Below, one piece after another: positions 18,620 through 27,183 of a stretch of 64,000 nt of DNA. The stretch is from an uncultured Agathobacter sp. (GTDB lineage: Bacteria > Bacillota > Clostridia > Lachnospirales > Lachnospiraceae). Numbering within the stretch: the first letter of the stretch is position 1; the number at the start of each line of letters is the position of its first letter. The notes under the pieces were generated by a model that had not been told where the DNA came from, did no database searches, and was given only the letters and a program-made list of their open reading frames with translations. The stretch lies in assembly GCA_910587655.1 (NCBI GenBank), contig CAJUND010000006.1, forward strand, positions 100,829-164,828, read 5' to 3'. A program made the translations under genes and the position numbers.

Positions 18620-19720
18620 ATGAAACTAGGCATAGTAGGACTTCCAAACGTAGGAAAAAGTACATTGTTTAACTCCCTGACAAAAGCAGGCGCAGAATCC
18701 GCAAACTACCCGTTCTGTACCATCGACCCGAATGTGGGAATTGTCGCGGTGCCGGACGAGCGCATAAAAGCACTGGGGGAAATGTACCATTCCAAAAAAG
18801 TGACGCCTGCCGTCATCGAATTTGTGGATATCGCAGGCCTTGTCAAAGGGGCAAGCAAAGGGGAGGGACTTGGAAACCAGTTTCTTGCAAATATAAGGGA
18901 AGTGGACGCTATCGTCCATGTTGTACGCTGTTTTGAGGATACCAATATCGTTCATGTGGACGGAAGCATTGACCCGGCAAGGGATATTGAAACGATTAAC
19001 CTCGAACTGATTTTTTCAGATATCGAGATACTGGACAGAAGAATTGCAAAGGTGGCAAAGCAGGCGCGCATGGACAAAAAGCTTGCAAAGGAGCTGGAGC
19101 TTCTGGAGGCTGCCAAAAAACATCTCGAAGACGGCAAAATGGCGCGTACCTTTGAGGTGCCGGATGATGAGGATGCACAGGACTGGTTTTTAAGTTATAA
19201 CCTGCTGACCGCAAAGCCGACAGTCTATGCAGCAAATGTCGCGGAAAATGACCTTGCAGATGACGGAAATTCCAACGCATATGTGGCGGCAGTCCGCGGC
19301 ATGGCAAAGGAAGAGGGAAGCGAGGTATTTGTTATCTGCGCGCAGATTGAACAGGAGATTGCTGAGCTGGATGACGATGAAAAGGCAATGTTTCTTGAGG
19401 AGCTGGGGCTTAAGGAATCCGGTCTGGAAAAGCTGATTAAGGCAAGTTACAGCCTTCTGGGACTGATCAGTTACCTGACTGCGGGAGAGGATGAATGCAG
19501 GGCATGGACCATAATAAAAGGAACGAAAGCGCCGCAGGCAGCAGGAAAAATTCACAGCGATTTTGAACGTGGTTTTATCCGTGCCGAAGTAGTAAACTAT
19601 CAGGATCTTCTGGACTGCGGAAGCCTCTCCGCAGCAAAAGACAAAGGAATCGTCGGACTGGAAGGAAAGGAATATGTGGTAAAGGATGGTGATGTCATCC
19701 TCTTCCGTTTTAACGTATAG
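18620..19720 (+). CDS. ychF: Redox-regulated ATPase / Obg-like GTPase YchF
   Basis: 366 residues. G1 is GLPNVGKSTLFNSL and G3 is DIAGLVKGASKGEGLGN. The fourth motif is the atypical NVAEND rather than NKxD, the change that gives YchF/OLA1 proteins ATP preference. A coiled-coil hairpin and a C-terminal TGS domain follow. The protein associates with ribosomes and stress responses. A good AAGGAT lies upstream of the ATG. Confidence 0.96.
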   Translation: MKLGIVGLPNVGKSTLFNSLTKAGAESANYPFCTIDPNVGIVAVPDERIKALGEMYHSKKVTPAVIEFVDIAGLVKGASKGEGLGNQFLANIREVDAIVHVVRCFEDTNIVHVDGSIDPARDIETINLELIFSDIEILDRRIAKVAKQARMDKKLAKELELLEAAKKHLEDGKMARTFEVPDDEDAQDWFLSYNLLTAKPTVYAANVAENDLADDGNSNAYVAAVRGMAKEEGSEVFVICAQIEQEIAELDDDEKAMFLEELGLKESGLEKLIKASYSLLGLISYLTAGEDECRAWTIIKGTKAPQAAGKIHSDFERGFIRAEVVNYQDLLDCGSLSAAKDKGIVGLEGKEYVVKDGDVILFRFNV

Positions 19721-19737
19721 GGCATAGGAAAAAGACG

Positions 19738-19792
19738 AAACGCATATAATTTCTTAATATTCGCTGTATGGTGGTAAGAAATATATGCGTTT
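19738..19792 (+). terminator. Long hairpin after ychF that contains the ymxH start codon
   Basis: Arms at 19738-19756 and 19775-19792 match over 18 pairs with one bulged base, followed by a run of T. It looks like a rho-independent terminator for ychF. However, the right arm contains the ATG (19785) of the next gene and part of its upstream region. Folded, the hairpin would hide the start codon; it may both terminate and restrict translation of ymxH. Confidence 0.7.
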
Positions 19793-20039
19793 TTCTGATT
19801 TATGCGAAAAAGAAGTAATCAGTGCAGGCGACTGCAGATGCCTGGGAAACGTAAGGGACCTGGAATTTGACAAAGAATGCGGGGAAATCACGGCGCTTAT
19901 TGTACCGGGACCCGGAAAATATTTTGGATGCTTCTGCCGGGAAATTGAGTTTTGTATTCCCTGGTGCAAGGTGATAAGGATTGGCCCGGATATTATACTG
20001 GTGGATTTTGATGAAAAAGAGATGAGACATAAAATATAA
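19785..20039 (+). CDS. ymxH: YlmC/YmxH family PRC-barrel sporulation-associated protein
   Basis: 84 residues: MRFSDLCEKEVISAGDCRCL, then LEFDKECGEITALIVPG and WCKVIRIGPDIILVD, the compact PRC-barrel of the YlmC/YmxH family. Family members are linked to sporulation in annotations but have no clear biochemical role. The start codon is in the arm of a strong hairpin and only a weak ribosome-binding site (GGTGG or TAAGAAA) is visible. It is followed by its own promoter-led neighbour nrdR. Confidence 0.85.
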   Translation: MRFSDLCEKEVISAGDCRCLGNVRDLEFDKECGEITALIVPGPGKYFGCFCREIEFCIPWCKVIRIGPDIILVDFDEKEMRHKI

Positions 20040-20052
20040 AGCCAGTTCTTTG

Positions 20053-20081
20053 TTGACAATCAAATAGAGGAAAGTTATACT
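20053..20081 (+). promoter_or_regulatory. Sigma-A type promoter for nrdR
   Basis: TTGACA and TATACT separated by 17 bases, 38 bases before the nrdR start. No obvious repeated NrdR-box pair is seen around it. Confidence 0.8.
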
Positions 20082-20119
20082 AAGCGTTAAGCAGAAAAGT
20101 AAGAAAGGAACAGTACTGA

Positions 20120-20569
20120 ATGAAATGTCCATTTTGCAGCAGTGAGAATACGAGAGTCATAGATTCCAGACCGGCGGATGATAATAATTCCATCCGCAGG
20201 CGCAGGCTTTGTGATGACTGCGGCAAGCGTTTCACTACATATGAAAAAGTTGAAACAATTCCGCTTATCATAATTAAAAAAGATAATAACAGGGAGCAGT
20301 ATGACCGCTCCAAAATTGAAAAAGGGGTGCTTTCCGCCTGCCATAAGCGGCCGATATCCGTGGAACTGATTACAAAGCTGGTGGATGACGTCGAGACACA
20401 GATTTTTAACAAAGAAGAAAAAGAGGTTTCCAGTTCCGTAATTGGGGAGATTATCATGGATAAATTAAAGGACCTGGATGCCGTTGCGTATGTGCGCTTT
20501 GCGTCTGTGTACCGTGAATTTAAGGATGTCAATACATTTATGAATGAGCTGAAAAAGATGCTTGTGTAA
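20120..20569 (+). CDS. nrdR: Transcriptional repressor NrdR
   Basis: 149 residues. It represses ribonucleotide reductase genes when dATP is bound. The N-terminal zinc ribbon has two cysteine pairs (MKCPFCSSENTRVIDSR and LCDDCGKRF), followed by an ATP-cone domain. AAGAAAGGA precedes the ATG. No ribonucleotide reductase gene is in the window, so its targets lie elsewhere. Confidence 0.96.
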   Translation: MKCPFCSSENTRVIDSRPADDNNSIRRRRLCDDCGKRFTTYEKVETIPLIIIKKDNNREQYDRSKIEKGVLSACHKRPISVELITKLVDDVETQIFNKEEKEVSSSVIGEIIMDKLKDLDAVAYVRFASVYREFKDVNTFMNELKKMLV

Positions 20570-20589
20570 ACAGGAGATGGGGCAGGAAA

Positions 20590-21129
20590 ATGTCTGTATT
20601 TTTATACCCGGATGAGTACCTGGACAGTACTTACCACATTAATTTCAAAAAATTATATCAGGAGGGGTACAGGGGAATCATATTTGATATTGACAACACC
20701 CTGGTTCCCCATGGGGCGCCTGCTGACGAGCGGGCGGTTCTTTTGTTTCAGAAGCTGGACGAGCTGGGATTTTCCTGTATGCTGTTATCCAATAATAAGG
20801 AACCCCGTGTAAAAATGTTCAATGATGCAGTTAATGCTGCATACATCCATAAAGCGGGAAAGCCGAAGCCTTCGGGATACCGCAGGGCAATGGAACAGCT
20901 TGGCACGAATGAATCCAATACGGTTTTTGTGGGTGACCAGATATTTACGGATGTCTGCGGCGCAAACCTTGCAGGTATCCGGACAATTCTTGTAAAGCCA
21001 ATTCATCCGAAGGAGGAAATTCAGATAATATTAAAGCGCATACCTGAAAAAATTATATTGTTATGCTATCATATTCACGTAAAAATATTCGGGCTTAAGT
21101 ATCCGTCAGTGCGGATACAGGAAAAATAA
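20590..21129 (+). CDS. yqeG: YqeG family HAD-IIIA phosphatase
   Basis: 179 residues. HAD motif I is IIFDIDNTLVPHG, motif II is in CMLLSNN, and the acidic motif is FVGDQIFTDVCGANLAG. This matches the YqeG family, relatives of mitochondrial phosphatidylglycerophosphate phosphatase, but the physiological substrate in Clostridia is uncertain. It starts 20 bases after nrdR, with AGGAGATGGGGC upstream. Confidence 0.9.
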   Translation: MSVFLYPDEYLDSTYHINFKKLYQEGYRGIIFDIDNTLVPHGAPADERAVLLFQKLDELGFSCMLLSNNKEPRVKMFNDAVNAAYIHKAGKPKPSGYRRAMEQLGTNESNTVFVGDQIFTDVCGANLAGIRTILVKPIHPKEEIQIILKRIPEKIILLCYHIHVKIFGLKYPSVRIQEK

Positions 21130-21133
21130 AAGA

Positions 21134-21197
21134 AAAGAAAGGAAAAGGCTGCGGGAAACGCGTCATGAATGGCGGAACCTGCGGCGTGGTGCAAATT
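21134..21197 (+). promoter_or_regulatory. Structured leader, copy 1 of 3, before rpiB
   Basis: AAAGAAAGG begins at 21134. The hairpin arms GCTGCGGG (21148-21155) and CCTGCGGC (21178-21185) pair over eight positions with two G-T wobbles and a 22-base loop. GTGGTG follows at 21186, then six bases, then the rpiB ATG at 21198. The same layout, with the same spacings but different loops, occurs before 43272 and 50507. Confidence 0.7.
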
Positions 21198-21665
21198 ATG
21201 AAAATCGGAATCGGAAATGACCATTCAGCTGTGGAAATGAAGCAGCAGATCAAAGAATATATCGAAAGTCTCGGGCATGAAGTTGTCAATTACGGGACTG
21301 ACACCGCAGAAAGCTGTCACTATCCGGTGATTGGGGAAACGGTCGGACGTGCCGTTGCCTCCGGCGAAGTGGACTGTGCTGTGTTAATCTGCGGAACAGG
21401 CGTCGGAATTTCAATCGCGGCAAACAAGGTGGACCATGTACGCGCGGCAGTCTGCTCGGACACGACAACGGCGCGCCTGGTAAAAGAACACAATAATGCC
21501 AATATTATTGCATTCGGCGCGCGGATTGTAGGCATAGAAAAGGCAAAGGATATCGTAAAAGCATATCTGGATGCAGACTTTCAGGGCGGAAGACATGCGG
21601 TCCGGGTGGACATGTTCAGGGAGATTGAGCTTAAGAATGTGCGGCATGAAATGAACAGGATGTAA
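21198..21665 (+). CDS. rpiB: Ribose-5-phosphate isomerase B
   Basis: 155 residues. It interconverts ribose 5-phosphate and ribulose 5-phosphate. N-terminal MKIGIGNDHSAVEMKQQ, YPVIGETVGRAVASGEVD and the phosphate/active-site loop ICGTGVGISIAANK are typical. A 166-residue reading from an ATG at 21165 would begin inside the leader hairpin. I chose 21198 because the family starts at MKIGIG and because two other genes start at the equivalent place after the same leader. No classical ribosome-binding site is present immediately upstream. Confidence 0.9.
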   Translation: MKIGIGNDHSAVEMKQQIKEYIESLGHEVVNYGTDTAESCHYPVIGETVGRAVASGEVDCAVLICGTGVGISIAANKVDHVRAAVCSDTTTARLVKEHNNANIIAFGARIVGIEKAKDIVKAYLDADFQGGRHAVRVDMFREIELKNVRHEMNRM

Positions 21666-21672
21666 ATAACAC

Positions 21673-21701
21673 TTGAAAAGTATACCAGTTTATAGTAAAA
21701 T
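21673..21701 (+). promoter_or_regulatory. Sigma-A type promoter for efp
   Basis: TTGAAA and TAAAAT with a 17-base spacer, starting eight bases after the rpiB stop and 73 bases before the efp ATG. Confidence 0.75.
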
Positions 21702-21774
21702 TGGTAGTCGAGAGAGTATTATGTAATAAAAGTACAGTTACAGAGCTACTCGGATATTTAAGGAGGAAGATCGA

Positions 21775-22332
21775 ATGATTTCAGCAGGAGATTTCAAAAA
21801 CGGCGTTACGATTGAGCTTGAGGGAAATATTTTTCAGATTATTGAATTTCAGCATGTGAAACCAGGCAAGGGCGCAGCGTTCGTCAGAACGAAGCTTAAG
21901 AATATCGTCAGCGGGGGTGTTGTAGAGAAGACATTCCGCCCGACAGAAAAGTGTCCGACTGCGCATATTGACCGTAAGGACATGCAGTATTTATATGCAG
22001 ATGATGATTTTTATCATTTTATGGATGTGGAGACTTATGACCAGATTGACCTGACAAAGGACAGCGTTGGTGATGCGCTTAAGTTTGTCAAAGAAAACGA
22101 AATGGTTAAGATCTGCTCATACAAGGGCAATGTATTTGCAGTGGAGCCGCCGCTTTTTGTGGAGCTTCAGATTTCAGAAACCGAACCGGGCTTCAAAGGG
22201 GATACCGCAACCGGCGCAACCAAGCCTGCCACAGTGGAAACCGGCGCTACCGTACAGGTACCGCTTTTCGTGGAGCAGGAAGACGTCATTAAGATTGATA
22301 CAAGAACAGGCGAATATCTTTCCCGTGTATAA
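21775..22332 (+). CDS. efp: Translation elongation factor P
   Basis: 185 residues. It relieves ribosome stalling at consecutive prolines. Three OB-like domains are present. The loop that enters the peptidyl-transferase centre is HVKPGKGAAFVR, with Lys32 at the position modified in many bacteria. No obvious modification gene (epmA/B type) is in the window. A strong AAGGAGGAAG lies upstream of the ATG. Confidence 0.97.
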   Translation: MISAGDFKNGVTIELEGNIFQIIEFQHVKPGKGAAFVRTKLKNIVSGGVVEKTFRPTEKCPTAHIDRKDMQYLYADDDFYHFMDVETYDQIDLTKDSVGDALKFVKENEMVKICSYKGNVFAVEPPLFVELQISETEPGFKGDTATGATKPATVETGATVQVPLFVEQEDVIKIDTRTGEYLSRV

Positions 22333-22351
22333 TTAAATCATGGATGGCAGG

Positions 22352-22396
22352 TCCCATGGAAATTCACTTTAGCGGTGTATTTCCATGGGATTTTTT
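22352..22396 (+). terminator. Rho-independent terminator of efp
   Basis: Perfect 12-base arms at 22352-22363 and 22379-22390 around a 15-base loop, followed directly by six T. Confidence 0.9.
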
Positions 22397-22397
22397 G

Positions 22398-22444
22398 GTA
22401 ACAGTTCAGTCAGCTATGGCGCGGGCTGAACTGTTACTTTTTTT
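22398..22444 (+). repeat. Short copy of the palindromic repeat seen at 36864-37028, acting as second terminator
   Basis: Perfect 12-base arms (22398-22409 and 22426-22437) followed by seven T, so it can serve as a terminator. The ends match those of the 165-base element at 36864-37028: both carry AACAGTTCAG at the left, and GGCGCGGGCTGAACTGTTAC at the right. This copy therefore looks like an internally deleted member of that family. Confidence 0.75.
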
Positions 22445-22466
22445 GTATATCCCCTGCAATAATAAG

Positions 22467-22495
22467 TTGTAATTTGGGAAATATGTTGATAAAAT
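22467..22495 (+). promoter_or_regulatory. Sigma-A type promoter for the HD-GYP/GGDEF gene
   Basis: TTGTAA, 17 bases, TAAAAT; the ATG follows 19 bases downstream of the -10 element. Confidence 0.6.
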
Positions 22496-22514
22496 AGACG
22501 TATGGAGGTATGAA

Positions 22515-24680
22515 ATGGATACACATGTACGTGAGATTAACCGGAACCTGGTTGCCGGCTGGCTGGTTATTGTCGGGGTTTTGTTTGCGGCATATCTTGG
22601 GGAAGTGTTAAAGGGGCAGCGGAGCTGGACATATCTGGTTGTTTACATGGCTGCAACAGCGCTTCCGGCGTTTTTATGCTTTTATTTATACCGGAAAAAA
22701 CCGGACCGTTACAGTCTGCGTTACTGGATTGTTTCCGGTTATTTTATCATGTATATTTTTACCATGTTCAGCGGCAGCACCAACATGGTCTTTACTTATA
22801 TTCTGCCAATGCTTTCTCTTCTGGTTCTTTTTCATCAGCCAAAGCTGATTTTATGGACAGGCGCAGTATCACTGTTTATCAATCTTTCATCCATTGGCTA
22901 TGGGGTATATACCGGCAGCACCAACTTAAAAAACAGTAAGGATGCAGAAATTCAGATCGCGCTGATTGCGCTTTGCTTTGGAGGTTCTTATCTTGCCACA
23001 CGGCTTTATGACAAGATTACCAGGGAAAATAATGAATACATGCAGATGCTCGATGAAAAGAATATGGAGATTCAGAAAATGAGCCTGCAGACCATTACAA
23101 CCATTGCAAACACCATTGATGCAAAGGACGAGTACACCAAGGGACATTCCAGGCGCGTATCTGAATATTCCGCTGCAATTGCAGAAAAACTTGGCATGTC
23201 GCCTGACGAGGTTTCCAATATCCGCTGGGTGGCGCTTTTGCACGATATCGGCAAAATCGGTGTACCGGATGCAGTGCTTAATAAGCCGGGGCGGCTGACG
23301 AACGAAGAATACCAGATGATGAAGCAGCATACGGTCATCGGGGGAGAGATATTAAAAGATATTGGTATGTTAAAAGGAATCGATGTCGGCGCGAGGTACC
23401 ATCATGAGCGCTATGACGGAAAAGGATATCCGGACGGAATTTCCGGGGAAGATATTCCGTACATAGCAAGAATTATTGCAGTGGCGGATGCGTATGACGC
23501 AATGACAAGCAACCGCGTGTACCGGAAGCATCTGGATGACAATAAGGTAATGAATGAGCTGAAAGCCGGAATCGGCACGCAGTTTGATCCAAAGGCGGCG
23601 GGTGCTCTGATTGAGCTTCTGCAGAACGGGGAACTGGAAAACCTGAATCCGGAGACAGCGCAGAATCCGGAAATGGCAGACGTGACAAGAATTATCAGCC
23701 GGGTGATGGAGCTGCAGGAAGAAAAAATGGCAGGAAGGCTGCTGTTTGACCAGCTGACGGACGCCTATAACCAGAGCAGCGGCAAAAAAATGCTGGAGGA
23801 CGCGATTGAGGACCGGAACGGATGCCTGGCGTTTTTGGATATTGACAGTTTTCACTATATTAACGATACTTACGGATATGTGGAGGGGGATTATTTTCTC
23901 CGTAAGGCTGTGGACGCCATTAAGAGTCTGCAGGATGATGTCATCGTGGTGCGCTGGGGCAGTGATGAGTTTTTAACCTTTTTTGGAAACGTGGTGGAAG
24001 CTTCCCATATCGGAAAACTGATGGAGACGCTTTCTGAACGGATCAGTGAAATGGCGTCGGAAAACAAAGTACTTGGACAGATGACGCTGTCTGCCGGGAT
24101 TGCACTGTGTGATAAGCCCGGGGAAGGGCTTTCCGATGTCATCAGAAAAGCTGACAAGGCATTGTACGTGGCAAAGCAGCAGGGATGCGGGAAATACTGT
24201 ATCTACCGGAAAAACGAGCCGGTTGTGGAGGCGCAGCAGACAAGCGTGGATCTGGACAGGCTGGTGCGTATGCTGGAAAAGGACAGCAGGTATGAGGGCG
24301 GATTTGACCTGACGTATCCGGAATTTGGCAAGATATATGAATTTATCCGCAAGGTTGCCATGCGCAATGAACAGCAGGTGCAGCTTCTGATGTTTACCCT
24401 CCGGCCGATTGAGGGAATTGATATCCGCATTGAGGAGCGGGACCGTGCCATGGAGCTTCTGGAAAAGGCAATTCTGTCAAAAATCCGCGGTGTGGACGTT
24501 ACGACAAGGTACAGCAGCACACAGCGTATTGTCATGTTTATGAAAATGGATGAGGACCAGATCAGTATTGTGACCGAGCGAATTATGAAGGAATTTTACC
24601 GGATGTACGATAAAAAGGAGTTAAGCATCCATTATGACGTGGCAGCGCTTGGTCACGAAAAGGGGAGGAAACCATGTTAA
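22515..24680 (+). CDS. Membrane HD-GYP phosphodiesterase with degenerate-type GGDEF domain
   Basis: 721 residues. About six N-terminal transmembrane helices (residues 13-162) form a sensor. An HD-GYP domain follows (HD at 243-244 in ALLHDIGKIGVPD; HHERYDGKGYPDG at 296-308), which in characterised proteins hydrolyses cyclic di-GMP. Next comes a GGDEF domain (LDIDSFHYINDTYG) whose active loop reads GSDEF (482-486) instead of GGDEF, so cyclase activity is uncertain. About 130 more C-terminal residues match no domain I recognise. GGAGG precedes the ATG. It overlaps the next gene by seven bases, so the two are translationally coupled. Confidence 0.92.
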   Translation: MDTHVREINRNLVAGWLVIVGVLFAAYLGEVLKGQRSWTYLVVYMAATALPAFLCFYLYRKKPDRYSLRYWIVSGYFIMYIFTMFSGSTNMVFTYILPMLSLLVLFHQPKLILWTGAVSLFINLSSIGYGVYTGSTNLKNSKDAEIQIALIALCFGGSYLATRLYDKITRENNEYMQMLDEKNMEIQKMSLQTITTIANTIDAKDEYTKGHSRRVSEYSAAIAEKLGMSPDEVSNIRWVALLHDIGKIGVPDAVLNKPGRLTNEEYQMMKQHTVIGGEILKDIGMLKGIDVGARYHHERYDGKGYPDGISGEDIPYIARIIAVADAYDAMTSNRVYRKHLDDNKVMNELKAGIGTQFDPKAAGALIELLQNGELENLNPETAQNPEMADVTRIISRVMELQEEKMAGRLLFDQLTDAYNQSSGKKMLEDAIEDRNGCLAFLDIDSFHYINDTYGYVEGDYFLRKAVDAIKSLQDDVIVVRWGSDEFLTFFGNVVEASHIGKLMETLSERISEMASENKVLGQMTLSAGIALCDKPGEGLSDVIRKADKALYVAKQQGCGKYCIYRKNEPVVEAQQTSVDLDRLVRMLEKDSRYEGGFDLTYPEFGKIYEFIRKVAMRNEQQVQLLMFTLRPIEGIDIRIEERDRAMELLEKAILSKIRGVDVTTRYSSTQRIVMFMKMDEDQISIVTERIMKEFYRMYDKKELSIHYDVAALGHEKGRKPC

Positions 24681-25726
24681 GACCGAAGATTGGGCTGGAC
24701 TGGGATGATGTGACTGCACCATTCAACAGTCTGGCGCTTGCCATGGCAAATGAAAAGTACAAAATCAAGCCGCCGCTTACGCTTTCAGAGATTGATTCCT
24801 GGGAGAATAAGGGGCGGGCTTCTGTGATTAAGGAATTTTACGGATACGAGGAGCTTTATTACAGGCAGACAGTGAAGGAACGCACCAAAAAGGCAGTCCG
24901 CAGACTGATGGAGCTTGCGGACGTTTATTTTATTACGGCCGCGTACCCGCAGTTTATGGGAATCCGGGCAAAACAGATACTGGATGCATTCCCGGAGTTT
25001 CCGCCGGAAAACATTATTCTGGGAAATGCCAAAAATCTCGTACAGTTTGATATCATATTAGACGATGCCATTCATAATGTCCTGGAAACCCCGGCAGCCT
25101 ATCCGGTACTGATGCGAAAACCCTGGAACTGGAAAATGACGGGGCTTTTGTCGGTCAACGACATGACAGAATTTGTATCCCTGGTAAAGCAGATTATCCA
25201 TGTATCCCAGTCAGGGCACGTAAAACTGTCCGGTCCTGCCGTGCTTGCGCTTGTGGGACCTTCCGGTTCCGGGAAAAGCGAGATTACAAAGGAGCTCTGT
25301 AAGGATTCCCGTTTTGTCAGCCCCAAGACCTACTGCACGAAAAAAAGTGCAAAGCACCATTACCTGACAGAAGAGGAATTTGAAAGCCAGCATTTCTTTG
25401 AACGCACTATGTATGCCGGAATCAAATACGGGACAAAACGGGAGGATATCGAGGCTGTTTTAAACGGCGGACAGTATGCCGTCATGCCGCTTGACATGTG
25501 CGGGGCAATCGCAATGAAACGGCATTTCCAGACCGCAATCATCTATATTACCAAAGACAAGGAAACGCTGATTCAGGATATCTTACAGGAGGATTTTGAC
25601 CTGGAAGAAAAAACCCTGCGGATTCTTTCCATTGATGCCGAAAAAAGAAACCGGGAAATCTGTGATTTTGTGGTGGACAATACGGACAATGCGGGGACGG
25701 GGCGGATACTGGAAATTTTATCATAA
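24674..25726 (+). CDS. HAD 5'-nucleotidase-like / guanylate-kinase-like fusion
   Basis: 350 residues with two domains. Residues 1-170 resemble 5'(3')-deoxyribonucleotidases of the HAD class: LDWDDVTAPF (Asp9 and Asp11), FITAAY and the acidic motif DIILDDA. From about 190 there is a P-loop (LVGPSGSGKSE) and a guanylate-kinase-like body (FERTMYAGIKYGTKREDIEA). The usual GMP-binding TTRxPRxGE stretch is replaced by TYCTKKSAKHHYL, so the nucleotide specificity is unclear. It overlaps the HD-GYP gene by seven bases with GGGGAGGAAACC upstream. A nucleotide-handling role next to a cyclic-di-GMP enzyme is an inference. Confidence 0.8.
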   Translation: MLRPKIGLDWDDVTAPFNSLALAMANEKYKIKPPLTLSEIDSWENKGRASVIKEFYGYEELYYRQTVKERTKKAVRRLMELADVYFITAAYPQFMGIRAKQILDAFPEFPPENIILGNAKNLVQFDIILDDAIHNVLETPAAYPVLMRKPWNWKMTGLLSVNDMTEFVSLVKQIIHVSQSGHVKLSGPAVLALVGPSGSGKSEITKELCKDSRFVSPKTYCTKKSAKHHYLTEEEFESQHFFERTMYAGIKYGTKREDIEAVLNGGQYAVMPLDMCGAIAMKRHFQTAIIYITKDKETLIQDILQEDFDLEEKTLRILSIDAEKRNREICDFVVDNTDNAGTGRILEILS

Positions 25727-25765
25727 TAAATTGTTGAAGAATAATTACAGGAGGAATCATAAATT

Positions 25766-27073
25766 ATGAGCAAAAAACATTACAGGGACAGAAACTTAAA
25801 ATTTGAAACGATACAGCTGCACGCCGGGCAGGAGAGCCCGGACCCGGTAACGGATGCAAGGGCGGTTCCGGTTTACATGACGTCATCCTATGTGTTCCAC
25901 AACAGTGAGCATGCGGCGGACCGGTTTGCGTTAAGGGACGCCGGAAATATCTACGGCAGGCTGACAAACCCGACCCAGGGCGTGTTTGAAGAACGTATTG
26001 CGGCATTAGAGGGCGGTGTTGCGGCGATTGCGGTCGGTTCCGGCGCGGCAGCCCTAACCTATGCCTTCCAGACCGTTGCGCATGCAGGCGACCATATTGT
26101 GGCGGCAAAAAATATTTACGGCGGTACTTATAATCTGCTTGCACATACGCTTCCGGATTACGGAATCGAAACAACCTTTGTGGACCCGTTTAATTATGAC
26201 GGGATTGAAGCCGCAATTAAGGAAAACACAAAGGCAGTGGAAATTGAAACACTGGGAAATCCCAATTCAGAGGTTGTCGATATCGAACGTATTGCAGAAA
26301 TTGCACATGCGCATAACATTCCGCTGCTGGTAGACAACACCTTTGCGTCCCCGTATCTGGTGCGTCCGATCGAATACGGCGCGGATATCGTAATTCATTC
26401 CGCCACCAAGTTTATCGGGGGACATGGAACTGCCATTGGAGGTGTTGTTGTGGACGCAGGAACCTTTGACTGGGCGTCTTCTGACAAATATCCGTGGCTG
26501 ACAGAGCCGAATGAATCCTACCACGGGGTCAGCTTTGCAAGGGATACGGCCCCTGCAGTAGCTGCAACTTATATCCGTGCCATTCTGTTAAGGGATATGG
26601 GGGCAACCCTTTCCCCGGTGCATGCCTTTATTTTTTTACAGGGACTGGAAACCCTTTCGCTTCGCGTGGAGCGTCATGTGGAAAATGCATTAAAGGTTGT
26701 GCAGTACTTAAAAGACCATCCGCTGGTGGAAAAAGTAAACCATCCGTCCGTTTCAGGGAATGAGGAACAGAAAAAACTGTACAAAAAATATTTCCCGAAG
26801 GGCGGCGGTTCCATTTTTACGTTTGAAATTAAGGGGGATGCGAAAAAAGCGCAGGAATTTATTGACAATCTGGAGCTGTTCTCCCTGCTTGCAAACGTGG
26901 CGGATGTAAAATCGCTTGCGATTCATCCGGCGTCCACCACACATTCCGAGTGCAGCGGGGAGGAGCTTTTAGACCAGGGCATTAAGCCGAATACCATCCG
27001 TCTTTCCATCGGAACAGAAAATATTGACGATATTATTGAAGACCTGGACGAGGCATTTCAGGCAATTGGTTAA
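25766..27073 (+). CDS. metY: O-acetylhomoserine (thiol)-lyase / sulfhydrylase
   Basis: 435-residue PLP enzyme of the Cys/Met metabolism family that makes homocysteine from O-acetylhomoserine and sulfide. FETIQLHAGQESPDP and YGRLTNPTQGVFE match the MetY subgroup rather than cystathionine gamma-synthase. The PLP lysine is in HSATKFIGGHGTAIGG (Lys215). ACAGGAGG precedes the ATG. No S-box, T-box or other riboswitch is visible in the 39 bases upstream; it may be read from an upstream promoter. Confidence 0.95.
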   Translation: MSKKHYRDRNLKFETIQLHAGQESPDPVTDARAVPVYMTSSYVFHNSEHAADRFALRDAGNIYGRLTNPTQGVFEERIAALEGGVAAIAVGSGAAALTYAFQTVAHAGDHIVAAKNIYGGTYNLLAHTLPDYGIETTFVDPFNYDGIEAAIKENTKAVEIETLGNPNSEVVDIERIAEIAHAHNIPLLVDNTFASPYLVRPIEYGADIVIHSATKFIGGHGTAIGGVVVDAGTFDWASSDKYPWLTEPNESYHGVSFARDTAPAVAATYIRAILLRDMGATLSPVHAFIFLQGLETLSLRVERHVENALKVVQYLKDHPLVEKVNHPSVSGNEEQKKLYKKYFPKGGGSIFTFEIKGDAKKAQEFIDNLELFSLLANVADVKSLAIHPASTTHSECSGEELLDQGIKPNTIRLSIGTENIDDIIEDLDEAFQAIG

Positions 27074-27110
27074 ACGGTTATCAGGTTTCTGATAAAATAC
27101 AATAATTAAG

Positions 27111-27139
27111 TTGAATTTGCGCCCAAAGGAGTATACAAT
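27111..27139 (+). promoter_or_regulatory. Sigma-A type promoter for pta
   Basis: TTGAAT, 17 bases, TACAAT; the start codon follows at 27184. Confidence 0.75.
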
Positions 27140-27183
27140 AATCCATAGTAAGCAAACTAAATGAAAGAGTGAGGAGAACGATT

